Assembly: GCA_030248225.1 (NCBI GenBank)
Contig: JASANE010003112.1
Span: forward strand, 100,282-164,281
From: Trileptium ribeirensis
Lineage: Eukaryota > Nematoda > Enoplea > Enoplida > Thoracostomopsidae
Direction of reading: 5' to 3'
DNA: 64,000 nt
Position 1 is the first letter of the stretch. Each line of letters starts with the position of its first letter. Made by a program: the position numbers and the translations under genes. The notes under the pieces are model-generated. The model was given only the letters and a program-made list of their open reading frames with translations. It did not search any database and was not told where the DNA came from. Below, one piece after another: positions 36,372-47,536 of this stretch.

Positions 36372-36483
36372 TTATTAAAATTATCAAATTACTTTTTATT
36401 ATTCGTAATTAAGTACCTGAAATTTAAGTACTCAAAGACATTAAATGTCGATATTACCACAATAGTAGCATTAAAATCACAAA

Positions 36484-36495
36484 TATATATATACA
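36484..36495 (-). promoter_or_regulatory. TATA-like run upstream of the neuropeptide gene
   Basis: A TATATATATA run lies about 115 bases upstream of the first ATG on the minus strand. If the gene has no 5' intron, this would place transcription start near 36455. If the acceptor-like site at 36417 is real, the promoter is farther upstream and this run is incidental. Confidence 0.25.
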
Positions 36496-36669
36496 ATAAG
36501 TGAACTAGTTTCTTTGGCTTCAGGATATTGATGGTTACGGCAAGTGCGAGGCTTGGTGAACAACGGCTTCGGTGCCCGCGACGAAAGGCTATTAGGTACG
36601 AATTCTCCGGGTAGATAAGAATCGCTTAGGGGTCTGAACCTTTCGTGTTAGCCCCCTCTCTCGACTGCA

Positions 36670-37290
36670 ATTCCTCAATTTTAGAAATATAGCGATAATT
36701 TTAGTGTCATTCGGTTCAACTTGACGATCTGAATCGGAAAATTTCTGTTGCGGTCATTTTTGTCACAAATTTTTTTATTTTTTAGGTTCCCAATTACCCT
36801 TGATATTGGTACCCTAAGTTTAAAACAATTTTTGTCGATAAATTTATAATTTTATATGTCATTAGAACCCCATTGAGAGCTAAGTCGAATAGTGACAAAA
36901 TCACTACAATCGATATCATTGTTTAACAACTTAGCTTTAGATTACAGCTTACGTATAGAGTTAGGCTTAGGCTTTAATTTAAATGACAATAACCCCTTAA
37001 CTCTTTATTCCATGGAAGTTACGTTTCCCTATTCGGCTCAGCTCGCCAATGCGCTTCTAATGATATATAAAATTATGTATCTATGGAAAACATTTTTTTT
37101 ATAAAATTTTAGGTATCAACGGGACCAAAAAATTGGGAAAAAATCGAAAATTTTTGTTATCATATGGTTACAACAGATTTTTTAGTCAGGTCTTCAAGCT
37201 GTTAAGTAGAATGGCACCAAAATTATCGCTGTATCTTCAAAATTGACAAAATTCGGCCTAGAGGGCAAAGAAAGACCCGACTTTTAATGG
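36670..37290. repeat. Diverged inverted repeat (foldback family)
   Basis: The segment at about 36680-36895, reverse complemented, aligns with 37020-37260. Shared blocks are TTCTAATGAYATATAAAATTAT, a GGTAYCAA stretch, and the end ACACTAAAATTATCGCT / GCACCAAAATTATCGCTGTA. The spacer is about 125 bases. The right end continues into AAAGAAAGACCC like the other family members. The arms have diverged to perhaps two thirds identity, so this is an older copy than the giant palindrome. It lies directly upstream of the neuropeptide gene. Confidence 0.65.
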
Positions 37291-38639
37291 TAACTCTCAT
37301 ACCCCGCCTATGAACACCTGTGAAATATATCGACTTGATCGATTATTGAAATACAACTGTTTTCAAAGTTCAAAGCACAAAATTTCACAGATATAAAATT
37401 TCAACTAGTTTTTAAAGTGTTGGATTGTGTAAGATGAAAATGGTTTACCGGCTTACCAGATCACAAAATCATGAGACGGCATCCCGCGGTTAGTATATCA
37501 TAGCGGATCTAGAATCATCGCAAGGGGAATTGTAAATAAGTAAATATATATTCGCTGACAAGAAGCATATTTTACCCAGCCTATTCGCACTAACGTGGAT
37601 GTGTTGTTAATATTTTACTTACTCTCTCACAGCTTGCGCACATACAACTCGACAGCTTGCTGAATTCTGAGCGAATCGAAGAATTCTTACGTGCCGTACA
37701 GCGGTGAAATTAGATAATGTCCGTTACTGTGGTTTTAGGATAACTAGTGACACGAACAACTCAACATTAGCTGGGCAGATTGGTTCGAGGTTTTATTTGG
37801 GCGAAAAGTGCGATTCTAACACCTTCTCCTGAAAAATTCGGCTCGGAACGCCTCGACTTGGGTCGCGAAGGGGCACCGATAAATCACGTTATTTATTGTA
37901 TCCGAACAAACGGTTTAAAAATTGGAGTCAATTTTTTGCTCATTTCGTAGAACAAATAAAATGGGTTCCCATACCATCGCCTTAATCTGCGGGATTTGGT
38001 CAAAAGGGGCTTTGAAATGTGTTCTTGATACCCGAAATTAGCAAAAACTTCTCCTTCTGCAATATGGGTGCCGATGGTCCATCGGCTTATGGGGGTAGTT
38101 GGTGTCGGGGCGGGGGTGGGGAGTCGCCACCGAGTATTTTCTGAAAATTATTTAGGGACTCAAAATCCCACGCCATGCGCCTAAGGCACCCGAATAATTT
38201 TAGCGAAAAGTGGCAAAAATATTAAAAAAAGTAGTAAAAATTGGGGTAAAATTGGTAAAAATAGATCAAATTAGAAATGATATATCGCAAATCGCAAAAA
38301 TCGGACGGGGAATTTTGAGTAGCTGGGATAATTCCCCAACCACCCTAGCGACATCGACGCTCTACCACCCCTATACAATACCGGAGAATTCGCAACTACC
38401 GTGAAACCTGGACTTTTAAGATAATATAAAAAATAAACAAACACAAAAAATAACTAGTGTTGGAGTATTAATGCTAATTATGTAATAAAATTGCTTTTGT
38501 ATATATTAGTTTCCACAAGATATAACACAAAGTGAATAGAAATTCGTTGCCTCCGTCCATGGTGCAAAACCCTGCTTGAACATAGTCAAAAGTAGTAAAG
38601 GTGCAAAGGGGACTATTTGTTTGTGGGAAAATAGTATAA
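37291..38639. other. No gene; one A-tract/GC composite repeat
   Basis: The part at 38085-38195 is GC-rich (ATCGGCTTATGGGGGTAG, CGGGGCGGGGGTGGGG) and is followed at 38200-38290 by phased A-tracts (GTGGCAAAAATATTAAAAAA, TAAAAATTGGGG). The phrase CCATGCGCCTAAGGCACCC at 38172 matches CCATGCGCCAAAGCACCC at 41559, so these are copies of one family. Confidence 0.5.
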
Positions 38640-39147
38640 TGCGGCGTTCACGTTATAGTGTCCCCAACGTTTGAAACCTATGTTCACCGAACGTGTCAGA
38701 CACATTGTCGACAATAGGGTGTCTTAGACACCTCCATGTTTTTTATTAATGTTTTCAAAGGTTGCTAGCTAGGGGTATTGCCACTTCTCGACAGTGTCAA
38801 GCACACCGCGTCTTCTTGCAGTTATACTGACAATGTGAGGCAATATTTCATCAACGTTCATATACCCTAGATACAAATATCGAGATTTTAAAAGAAACTA
38901 CACATCACAATTGACTAACAAACCACATAAGCTACCGACGGGGTCCGTTGCATTTAATTCGCGCCAAATTGGTAGCTAAGGGTGTGTACGACACTGTAAA
39001 GACATAATGTAGTAACTAGGGATGTATATTACACCATCGACAATTGATTTACAGCATGAGTGCCACCCTGTCTGTCTATACGGTAGAGTCGCCACTACAG
39101 GGGACAAAAGTTTCAAACAGCGGTGATATTATGACATTAGCGTCGCA
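38640..39147 (+). mobile_element. TWA-target MITE (PIF/Harbinger-like), 508 bp
   Basis: It begins TGCGGCGTTCACGTTATA and ends, reverse complemented, with a degraded TGCGACGCTAATGTCATA. Both sides are flanked by TAA (38637-38639 and 39148-39150), a 3-base target duplication. Three-base TWA duplications with terminal inverted repeats are the hallmark of PIF/Harbinger transposons. It has no open frame of note, so it is non-autonomous. Compared with the 56 and 57.5 kb copies it is in the opposite orientation and more diverged. Confidence 0.82.
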
Positions 39148-40136
39148 TAATAAGTTATCCTTTTTTCTATAAAACTGTGGCTTTGGCATAAACGTACGCA
39201 TTTTTATCGAATTTTGGTGCACTAAAAACTTACAGGTAGCTGGGACTAGTTATGTCGGTGGAATTTCGCTCATTTGTGCAGAACAATTCCCTGCTGCTGC
39301 TACTGTGATATTTACGCTGCAGAGTTGGGCCAAAATGGTCTTTTGAATGGACCCACGAGACCTAAAATACACGACGTCATGTCGCCATAAGCGCTCTGGC
39401 TATACGAACGATATTGGGCTTATTTTGTACTGTAATTCAGCTCCAATGTAGTTCTGTATTGTCTGTTGTGGTTTTCCACGTGGCATGGTTGCTGGGATTT
39501 TCAATGGAACCGTGAGGCCGAAAAATTGATGACAGCAGCAATATCTCTGGAACCGCTACAGCGATATGAGTGACATTGCCGGCATTTTAAACAACAATCT
39601 ATTCTCTATGTAGCCGCAAATGCTGTGCTACTATTATCGGTATTATTGCAGCAGAGTTGAGTCAAATTCTGTTGCTAAGTAAACCCGCGTAGCTCGAGCC
39701 ACACGAAAGCAGCAACATCGCAACAGCAGCGGGGCCATTATGCCTCTTTAAAGCAATTTAGCCTTTGTTAAACTTCTAATAGTTTATTGCTATTGTGGTC
39801 TCGTACGTGGCAAGGTTAGCTTATAAATGGATTTTCACCTGAGCCCGTGAGGCCCACAATATAAGAAAACTGCAATATCTTCGCAATCGCTATGGATGAT
39901 ATTGGACTTATTTTGAACCGTATTCATACTCTACGTAGCTGTGTATATAATGTGGTCTGCTGTTACCATTATTTACCCTGTAGTGTTGGGCTAAAACAGG
40001 TTTTTAAATTGGCCCATGCGGTCAAAAATATAGGAAATAAGAACTGCAATATCTTCGCAATCACTATGGATGATGTGGCACATATTTTGAACAACATTCA
40101 TCTATCTGTGGCAGAATGTATATATCATACATGGTG

Positions 40137-40400
40137 ACGCTGCGATGTCTCAGGGAGGTAGCCGGGCCCTGAGAGGGCTGGGATCATTTCAGGGGTAGAG
40201 GCACTTGAGGTGGAGTAGGTTATCCAGAAGAGGCTGATAAAGCTGCCCACTCGCCTCACCGCCACCCCGAAGGACTACCTTCATTTTTGCCAAATTTACC
40301 CCAATTTTTACCCAATTTTTGCCATATTTGGCAGAAAATTTCCAATTTTCCGGGCAGTGTGGATGCCAGAGGCCTCAACCCCTGAACCCTTCTTCGGCGT
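40137..40400. repeat. GC-rich/A-tract composite repeat inserted in the satellite
   Basis: A GC-rich module (GGTAGCCGGGCCCTGAGAGG, CGCCTCACCGCCAC) is followed by phased T-tracts at 40279-40350 (TTTTTGCCAAATTTACCCC, AATTTTTACCCAATTTTTGCC), ending in CTTCGGCGTG. The 14-mer CGCCTCACCGCCAC is identical to 10933-10946. It interrupts the 170-bp satellite, which resumes at about 40400. Confidence 0.65.
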
Positions 40401-40496
40401 GTGTTATATATTGTGTGCTGCTTTTCCCATTATTTACGCTGCAGAATTTGTTCAAAATTTGATTATTATATATAACCTAAAAATATACGAAAACTG

Positions 40497-40735
40497 CGTC
40501 GCGAGAGATTTTAGGCTCTAACAACTAGCTGCTAGATATTTTTGTATTTACTGGCTATCTATATAAGACTAAAGTCTCTTACAGCTATCTGTTAGAGATT
40601 TAAATATCGAACAAGGAGTCGTTAGAGACAAAAGTCTCAAAGAGCCGTTTACAAGAAACTAAAATATCATATAAACATCCATTAGAGATTTTAGTTTCTT
40701 ACAAATGGCTATTAGAGACAAAACTGCCCCTTTTT
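40497..40735. repeat. Degenerate short tandem repeat, about 30-35 bp
   Basis: Repeated variants of TTAGAGATTTTAGTCTCTTA and TACAAATGGCTA occur six or seven times. Some neighbouring copies are inverted (AGAGATTTTAG versus CTAAAGTCTCT), so the tract can form several small hairpins. It lies within the older satellite field. Confidence 0.6.
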
Positions 40736-41239
40736 GCACTAATTATTCGGTGAAACCTGCACGATATCTCAGAAAAAGCTTGAGTGACACGGATTATATT
40801 AGAATAACTTTGAACAGCAATTCAGTGTCTCTATAAAAGTATACATTGCGATGTTACTGTGCTTACCTGATCCGCATGGTTGCGTCAAAATGAGTTTTAA
40901 ATGGGCATGCGAGAGTGAGACATTAGTTAAGCAATAAAAGGTATAAATTACGATTACATATTCAGCACTCAGAATTATCACCTTGATGATAAGACAAGTT
41001 AATAGTTTTATTGTTTTGGGACTATTTTAACGACAATAATAAATTTCTAGTCCAATTTTTACAGTATATAACAATAAAATTGCTAGTTATAGATATCTAT
41101 CTACATAACGCTGCGATGCTGAGTCGGTAACGCTGTTGGACAGTTGAAAAAAGCTGCAAAGCCAAAATTTACTTTGGCAGGTGCATTCTTAGCATCGTCG
41201 TTGTAGTATTTGATATGATCATTATCAGGCATTTTCATA

Positions 41240-41580
41240 AGGAAGAGAGCGGGATCATCGACCTGAGGCTCGGACGCAGTGCCTCACTTCGAGAGGTCGC
41301 CCATCTCCTGGAAATTACCTTTCTCCCTCCTGACCGAGGTTGTATATCACTACCCTAGCACCCGCTCACCGAAGGCGCGCAGAAAATTTTGGCAAAAATG
41401 TAAAAAAATTGGGGAAAAATTGGCAAAATTGTAGTAAAATTAGCAAAAATGGAAAATTGGCGAAAATTAAGAAATATTTTGAGTCATAAACTATTTCGCA
41501 AATTTTATCGCTTCGATGATGGGCTGAACCCGCTGCGGAAGTTGAAGCCCCATCTCCCATGCGCCAAAGCACCCGTTTAC
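41240..41580. repeat. GC-rich/A-tract composite repeat
   Basis: A GC-rich module (41240-41380) ends in CCGAAGGCGCGCAG and leads into phased A-tracts (AAAATTTTGGCAAAAATG, AAAAAAATTGGGGAAAAATT, then GGCAAAATT), and then a tail ending CCATGCGCCAAAGCACCC. The same junction in inverse orientation occurs at 35090-35115 (AAAATTTTTTGCGAGCC then TTCGGCGCG). Confidence 0.7.
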
Positions 41581-42894
41581 CTCACTGGGACTTTGGAACT
41601 TGTGCATGCATGACCAATATATGGAGATTTACGAAGTCATTAAATCTTGTTCATGGAGTGCAAACAATAGTGCGTGTGAGCGATCTTTGTTATCGGTTAA
41701 TTGACTCTGATAATCTATAAGAATAGTTTGTGATTTATGCCACTAATTCATTCGAGGAGTTCCAATGTGTCCTGGAGTTCATCCAGTGTCTGTTTACGTA
41801 TGAAACTTCACTTTGGCTTTTGACTTTACGAAATATGTATGTATATCAAAAATTTAGCCGTTTCAACTGAATGTTTTAATTTGTACCGTGATGGTTGCAT
41901 GTATGTTTTGCACGCATTGGCTTACCCGTCAGACTAGTTTTGTTATTAATGACAAGATGAAAACTCAATTTTGGATTTGTTTCTGGCGAGCACCTAACAA
42001 TAGGTCTGTCGACTTACTTAATAATAAATACATGTGCCACAATAAACATATGTCTACTACTGATTTCGTATGGATAAGCTTGTCGTTTTATAAGAGAGAG
42101 AGACAGTGAAACGCATACTGCTCAATATGAACCTAAATTTTGCGGTACTCTCATTGGGAATAGCACCGTATATCCTTGTCAAATATTCGTTCAATACGTA
42201 TTTTGCAGTCATATTCCAAGCAAACTATTTCAAACTGATGATTTTACGGAAGAGTAAATTGGCGGTGAAAACTCACCAAAGATTCATTTAATTTTAAAAA
42301 TTTTCAGTTTAGGAACCGTTAAACGCTGCGTATGTTTCAGTATGCCGAGCGTAGGGAACAGTGTTTCAAATTAGAACCGCACTCGGATGCTTAAATTTTT
42401 TATTAGTTTTTACATTTTATTTATATTCATTCATATCTTTACATTCTATGCTGCGTATTTTGATGAAAACCTAAAAATGATCGTATATTGCTAAGAAATG
42501 GATGTCCTGATTCTAGTCGATTAGTCACTAGGTCAGTATGTGAACCCATTATATTAGGTTGAGGCTCTATTTTCAATAAAAATTTCTATAAAATGCTAAC
42601 TACGCTTCATATAAATCTGTGTTGCTATTAAAACATTAACATTTCAGCTTCAAATTCTAACAACATATTAATTTATGTGAAACACATTCAGATCGCAGTT
42701 TTCTTGAACGGCTAATTTGAAGTAAAGCCACTGCGTATGCTTTGGCTTATAATCAATTGAAAATTCCTATCATTATTGGCGAAAAGGTCGTTCGAGGCCA
42801 ACTAGCATTTCGGTGTCCGAGGCCGCCAATAGAAACGTATAAACAACGGTGTTCGAGACTCTCATATAGTAAATATATAATAAAGTTTCCATTT
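41581..42894. other. No gene seen
   Basis: AT-rich. Several plus-strand frames of 60-75 codons (41888-42291) have no recognisable domain or splice framework. Confidence 0.4.
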
Positions 42895-43740
42895 TCCATT
42901 AGCCATGAGGCCTGATGAAGCACGAGCCCCCATTCCACCTAGGAGGTAGGGGAGGGCTTGCCGCGGCCCTGATTATTGGCATAATATAGGAAATATGAGT
43001 GGAAGTTTTAGTGTTGATTTTACTCAAAAAACGTAATATATAGGTGCCCAAACTTTCGTGGTTCGTCGGCTTATGGCGTGGGTTAGATGGTGTCGGCGAA
43101 ACGCAAAGGTGCGGGATAGGTTAGGCAGGAAGCAAAATTTTCTCGGGTATCCCTAATTTTTCCCCTCATTTGTACCCATATTCCCAATTTTGGCTTAAAT
43201 TTTTGTAATTCAGCTTAAACTGCCTTAAACATTCTGCCGTCGGCGATCAGTCCTCAGGCAGTAAGTATAGCTTTGAGGGTCCGACCCTTGGGCGACAACC
43301 TCCCTATGGTCACATACGAATGTTTTATATGAAAGGGCCCTTGCATGAATGATCGTGATTCATAAGTGATCGTGATCCATTGTAACATGGTAATGGAATG
43401 ATCGCTGTCGCTCAAAATGATACATAATAATAGTCTAAGATGAAGAGAGAGACGGGGTGCGGAGCCTCAGTAGGTCAGGCTACCTCCCAGGAAGATTGAC
43501 GACGCTTTGAAGAGTGTCCGAGCCTCAGTAGGACAGTTCCCTGTATCCCAATGAGCATGAATGGTATTATACTGCAGGCGATAAATGATAGATTTTGAAA
43601 AAATAGGCAAAAGTCGGGGAAAAATTAGCAAATATTGTGCAGGGAAAGTTGGAGAAAGTTAGGGAAAAATAGGTAAAATAGAGTGGCAAAATTTTTGAAA
43701 ATTTCAATTCCAAAAAATTTCAAAAAATTAGCCACCCTGT
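42895..43740. repeat. Cluster of GC-rich and A-tract modules
   Basis: The patch at 42895-42975 is GC-rich (CATTCCACCTAGGAGGTAGG). The segment 43060-43245 pairs GTCGGCTTATGG-type sequence with T-tracts (AATTTTTCCCCTCATTTG) and ends GCCGTCGGCG. In 43440-43540, GAGCCTCAGTAGG occurs twice (43461 and 43521). The segment 43590-43735 consists of A-tracts (AAAAATAGGCAAAAGTCGGG, GAAAAATTAGC). These are further members of the composite family in both orientations. Confidence 0.55.
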
Positions 43741-44239
43741 CCACTGTATGATCCCCATGGCGATGACCTCCCGCCGCTTCACCCTCTATCCCCCCGCGAC
43801 TTAGGACTTCACCCGTGCGTGATATGCACCCTGTCTTTAACATTATTTAATTTTTAATAATTTTAAAATTTCAGAATTCTCATACTGATACTTTTAAGAG
43901 CTTTTTGAGACTGCGCAGTAATGATTATACATATAACTACTTGAAGTCTGCAATTTCTAAATTTTTTAAATTTAATATTTTTTAAATATAGTCGATTTAG
44001 GTGCCATTAGATTTGCCTCGTCAAGACAAATTGAATGGTGCAAAATGAGCCTAGTGAAACCATTCGTTCAAAACCTATAGCGCGAACACGGTTTCGCTAT
44101 TTGTAAAAAACATTCTAAATTTAGAACATGCGGAAAGAACAAATTAAGTGAAATCGTCTACACGGCCACAGCAGCAGCAACAGCAGCGGGATTCAATCAT
44201 AATATAGATTTATTGCGCGCAGGGCATGTGTTTATCCTT
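43741..44239. other. No gene seen
   Basis: AT-rich intergenic sequence with a CAGCAGCAGCAACAGCAGC-type microsatellite at about 44166-44188. Nothing else is supportable. Confidence 0.4.
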
Positions 44240-46080
44240 GTAAAATTTTGGAACAAGGTTCAAATTTAGGTTAATGTTCACTACGTGTTTCTAAATATAT
44301 ATACTTTAATTTTAATACCATTGTCAAACAAGATTTTCATAACTTTAACCATTATAAAAGCCACAAAAAATATGCCGATTGCCCTTATATTAGTGGCGCT
44401 TAGGGTCTTGTTTTATGTAAGAACATATCAATGTAAAAATGTGGTAGTGGTTCGACATCATGTTAGAGTTTAGGGGTTTAAAATATTTAAACATGACCAT
44501 TTTTACTAGTACATTTCGCCTACGCAAAGTAGTGATGGGTGAGGGCCGTGAAATCCGTAGGCCGGCCGGCTGAATATAACGCGCCGCCGTGCAGCAGCTG
44601 AGCATTTGGCAGGCCGCTAAGTCACACATGAATACACATATGCATTTAACATGTTACATAGTAGCATTGTTAGTTTGTATTATCCCTTTAACAAGTTCAC
44701 GAGGTGAATTTTAGATTCAGGGTTAACAGTAGGGTGAAATATATAACGATGAGTCTTTGGTCACATTGACAACTATTTGTTAGCATTGGCATCAAAAATT
44801 TTACTCATAAATCATAATTAAATATATTAAGCAAGTGAAAATGTAGGCTCCAAGCTCCGCTTGGGTGTAGAGCCGAGCCTGATATGTGTGACCAGCTGGG
44901 CTGAGTGTAGTATATCTGGAAAAGCAGCGGTCGGCGAATAAAAACAAACAGTTTTCTAAAACAACAAACATGATTACAACAAAGAGCACAGTATACCGCC
45001 AAAAGCAAGAAAAGCCAAGATTTCATCGGCTCGGCTATATATGGTTCATCATTCGGCGGTTTGTATTTGACCTATTTCATATTTTTGGATCGTAAACGTT
45101 TATTATTTAAAGCCTGACAGCCGATCTTAGCTCGAAATCTCAATGAGCCGAGCAGGACACTGTTCATGAAGAACATAACAAAACTGATCCTGGTTACATC
45201 GATCGATCGATAGCCGAGCGGAGCAGATATACATCAGGGAGAGCTAAATCGAGCAAGAAAATTGGAGGCCGTTTTCACCAGAAAATATAGTACAGATATT
45301 TTATAATACAGTCATCTGGGTATACATACAGTGTGTACTAACCATGCATGATCGAGGCCCGATTTCTAAGTGGGAGGGGTACCCGGGTTCTTTGGACGAT
45401 GCCTTCCATTTTCCACGAGAAGGGGTCAGCCGGTCACAGGCGGTCGTCGGAGACCGGACGGTTGGGCGGCCTGTCGAGGGGGAAGGAGGTAGACAAGCCC
45501 TTCGGGGGGGGGAGGCGGTTCGAGCCTCAGAGAGTAACCCTATAACTTCTGTGACTATATACCACTAACGTCGCCTGTGGCAAATACAAAAACATTACCT
45601 ACTTCCAGCAGCATGTGGAGGCCATCTGCCTAGCTAAAGAGAATACAATTGTTTAGTAACGCAATTCAATATAAGCCAATAATGTATTCTTTACTCAGTT
45701 ATCAATGAAGCAAAATGAACACTAAAGTTAAATATGAAAGGAGCCGGAACAAAATTCCGACACGCACGTGCCTATTCTATTCCTCAAAGAATACGTTTGT
45801 AGAATCTGACTAGTTTCTATAAATAAATCACTACTTATTCAAAACCGTGTTCTCAAAAATTTTCCTTAATTTAATGCGGTGTGTTCGTGCAGTAAATCTT
45901 ATGCCGCGTAGGACGAAATAATAAAAATAAACAGTCAACGTCGGCTATTTCCGAAACTCACCATGTTCTACTTTTTAAATTGTTGTACCTTCCAAGAAAA
46001 TAATGCACCGGTTTTTTAAAAATACCAACAAATTTCTTTAAAAATGCACCATTACTGGCACAAAACATATGATAAAGATA
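44240..46080. repeat. Second locus of the 6-9.5 kb repeat field
   Basis: The part at 44240-44400 matches 7580-7700 (TTCACTACGTGTTTCTAAAT, then ACTTTAACCATTATAAAAGCC). The part at 44640-44840 matches 6440-6610 (ATCGTAGTGTTG / ATAGTAGCATTG, CAGATTCCGGGTTAACAGT-type core, TTGACAACCATTTGGTAGCA). The part at 44840-45290 matches the AGCC-rich element at 6630-7340. The part at 45805-45965 matches 9200-9370. The same modules are thus present in a rearranged order. A GC-rich patch at 45360-45545 contains GAGCCTCAGAGAGTAAC, reminiscent of the palindrome arm end (GAGCCTCAGAGGTAAC at 3128). Confidence 0.65.
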
Positions 46081-46749
46081 CTGCCGTGTGTCTATAATTT
46101 CATGCGATGAATATTGCCGAATCTTTATGAGCATATATAACGCTGAAAAACAAAATTATTTAAACTTCAATGATGTAGGATGCTTTGACAGACTGTGCTA
46201 GAATCTCGCACATTTCGGTAAACAAAACAGAGAATAAAAAACAGAAAGAACCAATTTTTCGAGGTATTTAAAAGAAGTATTATTACAAATTTTGTAACAT
46301 TGGATTGTTTAAAATATCCTTAACATTTTATGATCAGAAGCGTATTTATAACATTCAAATTTGAATTTACACATAAAATAGGTATTTTTATGACAATTTC
46401 CAGCACAGACAAAATTATTTCGGGAAATGCCACCAGAGATATAGTCACAGTTGCCTCAAAATCCTATTATCTGTTCCTTAAATAATAGCCAAAGTTATTA
46501 CACGAGCATAAAACCTGAAATTTAGTGATCAGAAGAATTTAAGAGATCAATAAAGATTTGCAAGAAATACATTTTCGAAAATATGAAACTGTGTTGTTTA
46601 GGCGTTTTTAATAAGTAGGTATTTTCCAAGGATATATAACAAAAATGTTTTGACTTTTGTACAAAAATCGCAACACAATGACCCTGCTTTAATGAAAGTA
46701 CAAATCCGTAAGACAAAATATCACAGTCTTCTATCAAGTAAAAGCATAA
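46081..46749. other. No gene seen
   Basis: AT-rich. A 109-codon minus-strand frame (46522-46851) runs into the coding-like repeats on the opposite strand and has no recognised domain, so I treat it as a shadow. Confidence 0.4.
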
Positions 46750-47536
46750 ACCGAAGTATCCGAGTTTCACAAATACTCTAGCGGGGTTGCTTATTGTTTT
46801 AAATATTGGAAGGAGAGTCTGTTCTGCAGCACGGCGATATCTCCAAGACATGAAAATTGCAATATAGATTTAAACGGAACGCTACAAGATTGGTGTGTAA
46901 TTAATGAAGAGACAGGCATTTATGATACGAAGGTTGAAGGCCTGATCTGGAAATGCTCTAGCGGGGTTGCTTATTGTTTTAAATATTGGAAGGAAAGTCT
47001 GTTCTGCAGCGCGGCGACATCTCCAAGACATAAAAATTGCAATATAGATTTAAACGGAACGCTATAAAATTGGTGTGTAGTTAATGAAGAGACAGGCAGT
47101 TATGATACAAAGGTTGAAGGCCTGATCTGGAAATGCTCTAGCGGGGTTGCTTATTGTTTTAAATATTGGAAGGAAAGTCTGTTCTGCAGCACGGCGACAT
47201 CTCCAAGACATGAAAATTGCAATACAGATTTAAACGGAAAGCTACAAGATTGGTGTGTAGTTAATGAAGAGACAGGCAGTTATGATACGAAGGTTGAAGG
47301 CCTGATCTGGAAATGCTCTAGCGGGGTTGCTTATTGTTTTAAATATTGGAAGGAAAGTCTGTTCTGCAGCACGGCGACATCTCCAAGACATGAAAATTGC
47401 AATACAGATTTAAACGGAAAGCTACAAGATTGGTGTGTAGTTAATGAAGAGACAGGCAGTTATGATACGAAGGTTGAAGACCTGATCTGGAAATGCACTA
47501 GCACAAAGGCCATAGGCCGGTTTTGTGCTAGTTCCT
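46750..47536 (+). pseudogene. Four in-frame 60-residue cysteine-rich repeats, broken by one stop
   Basis: A 180-base unit is repeated exactly four times (starts 46776, 46956, 47136, 47316). One frame reads through every unit. Each repeat has the Cys layout C-x6-C-x9-C-x10-C-x11-C-x19-C, with recognisable pieces GVAYCFKYWKESLFC, LQDWCV and LIWKC. Repeats 3 and 4 are almost identical, so amplification is recent. A TAA at 47065-47067 in repeat 2 replaces a Gln codon of the other copies. The frame opens after a stop at 46747 without an ATG and ends at a TAA (47534-47536). The spaced Cys and the WC pair recall small secreted disulfide domains such as fibronectin type II, but the spacing does not fit well and I do not assign a family. 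It may be an exon of a secreted repeat protein, or a pseudogene of one. Confidence 0.6.
47497..47532. other. Perfect hairpin at the end of the coding-like repeats
   Basis: ACTAGCACAAA (47497-47507) is followed by a 14-base loop containing GGCC-ATA-GGCC, and then by TTTGTGCTAGT (47522-47532), giving an 11-bp perfect stem. It lies just after the last repeat unit, in the zone where the repeat frame closes and the next frame (47516-47830) opens. Confidence 0.7.

Larger units (their letters stand above)
39260..40960 (+). repeat. Diverged tandem repeat, about 165-180 bp period, interrupted
   Basis: Units share blocks such as CGCTATGGATGATATTGG, TTATTTTGAACCGTATTCA, a CTATGTAGC stretch, TTTACGCTGCAGAGTTGGG and CAAAATGGTTTTTAAATGG. 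They begin at about 39409, 39566, 39720, 39886 and 40064, with further units near 40400 and 40800. The array is interrupted at 40137-40400 by a GC-rich/A-tract composite repeat. Divergence is high, suggesting an old satellite. Confidence 0.7.

Noticed and set aside
45344..45568. Overlapping plus-strand frames at 45.3-45.6 kb
   Set aside because: They lie in a GC-rich patch of the composite repeat type; two frames are open at once and neither has a recognisable domain.
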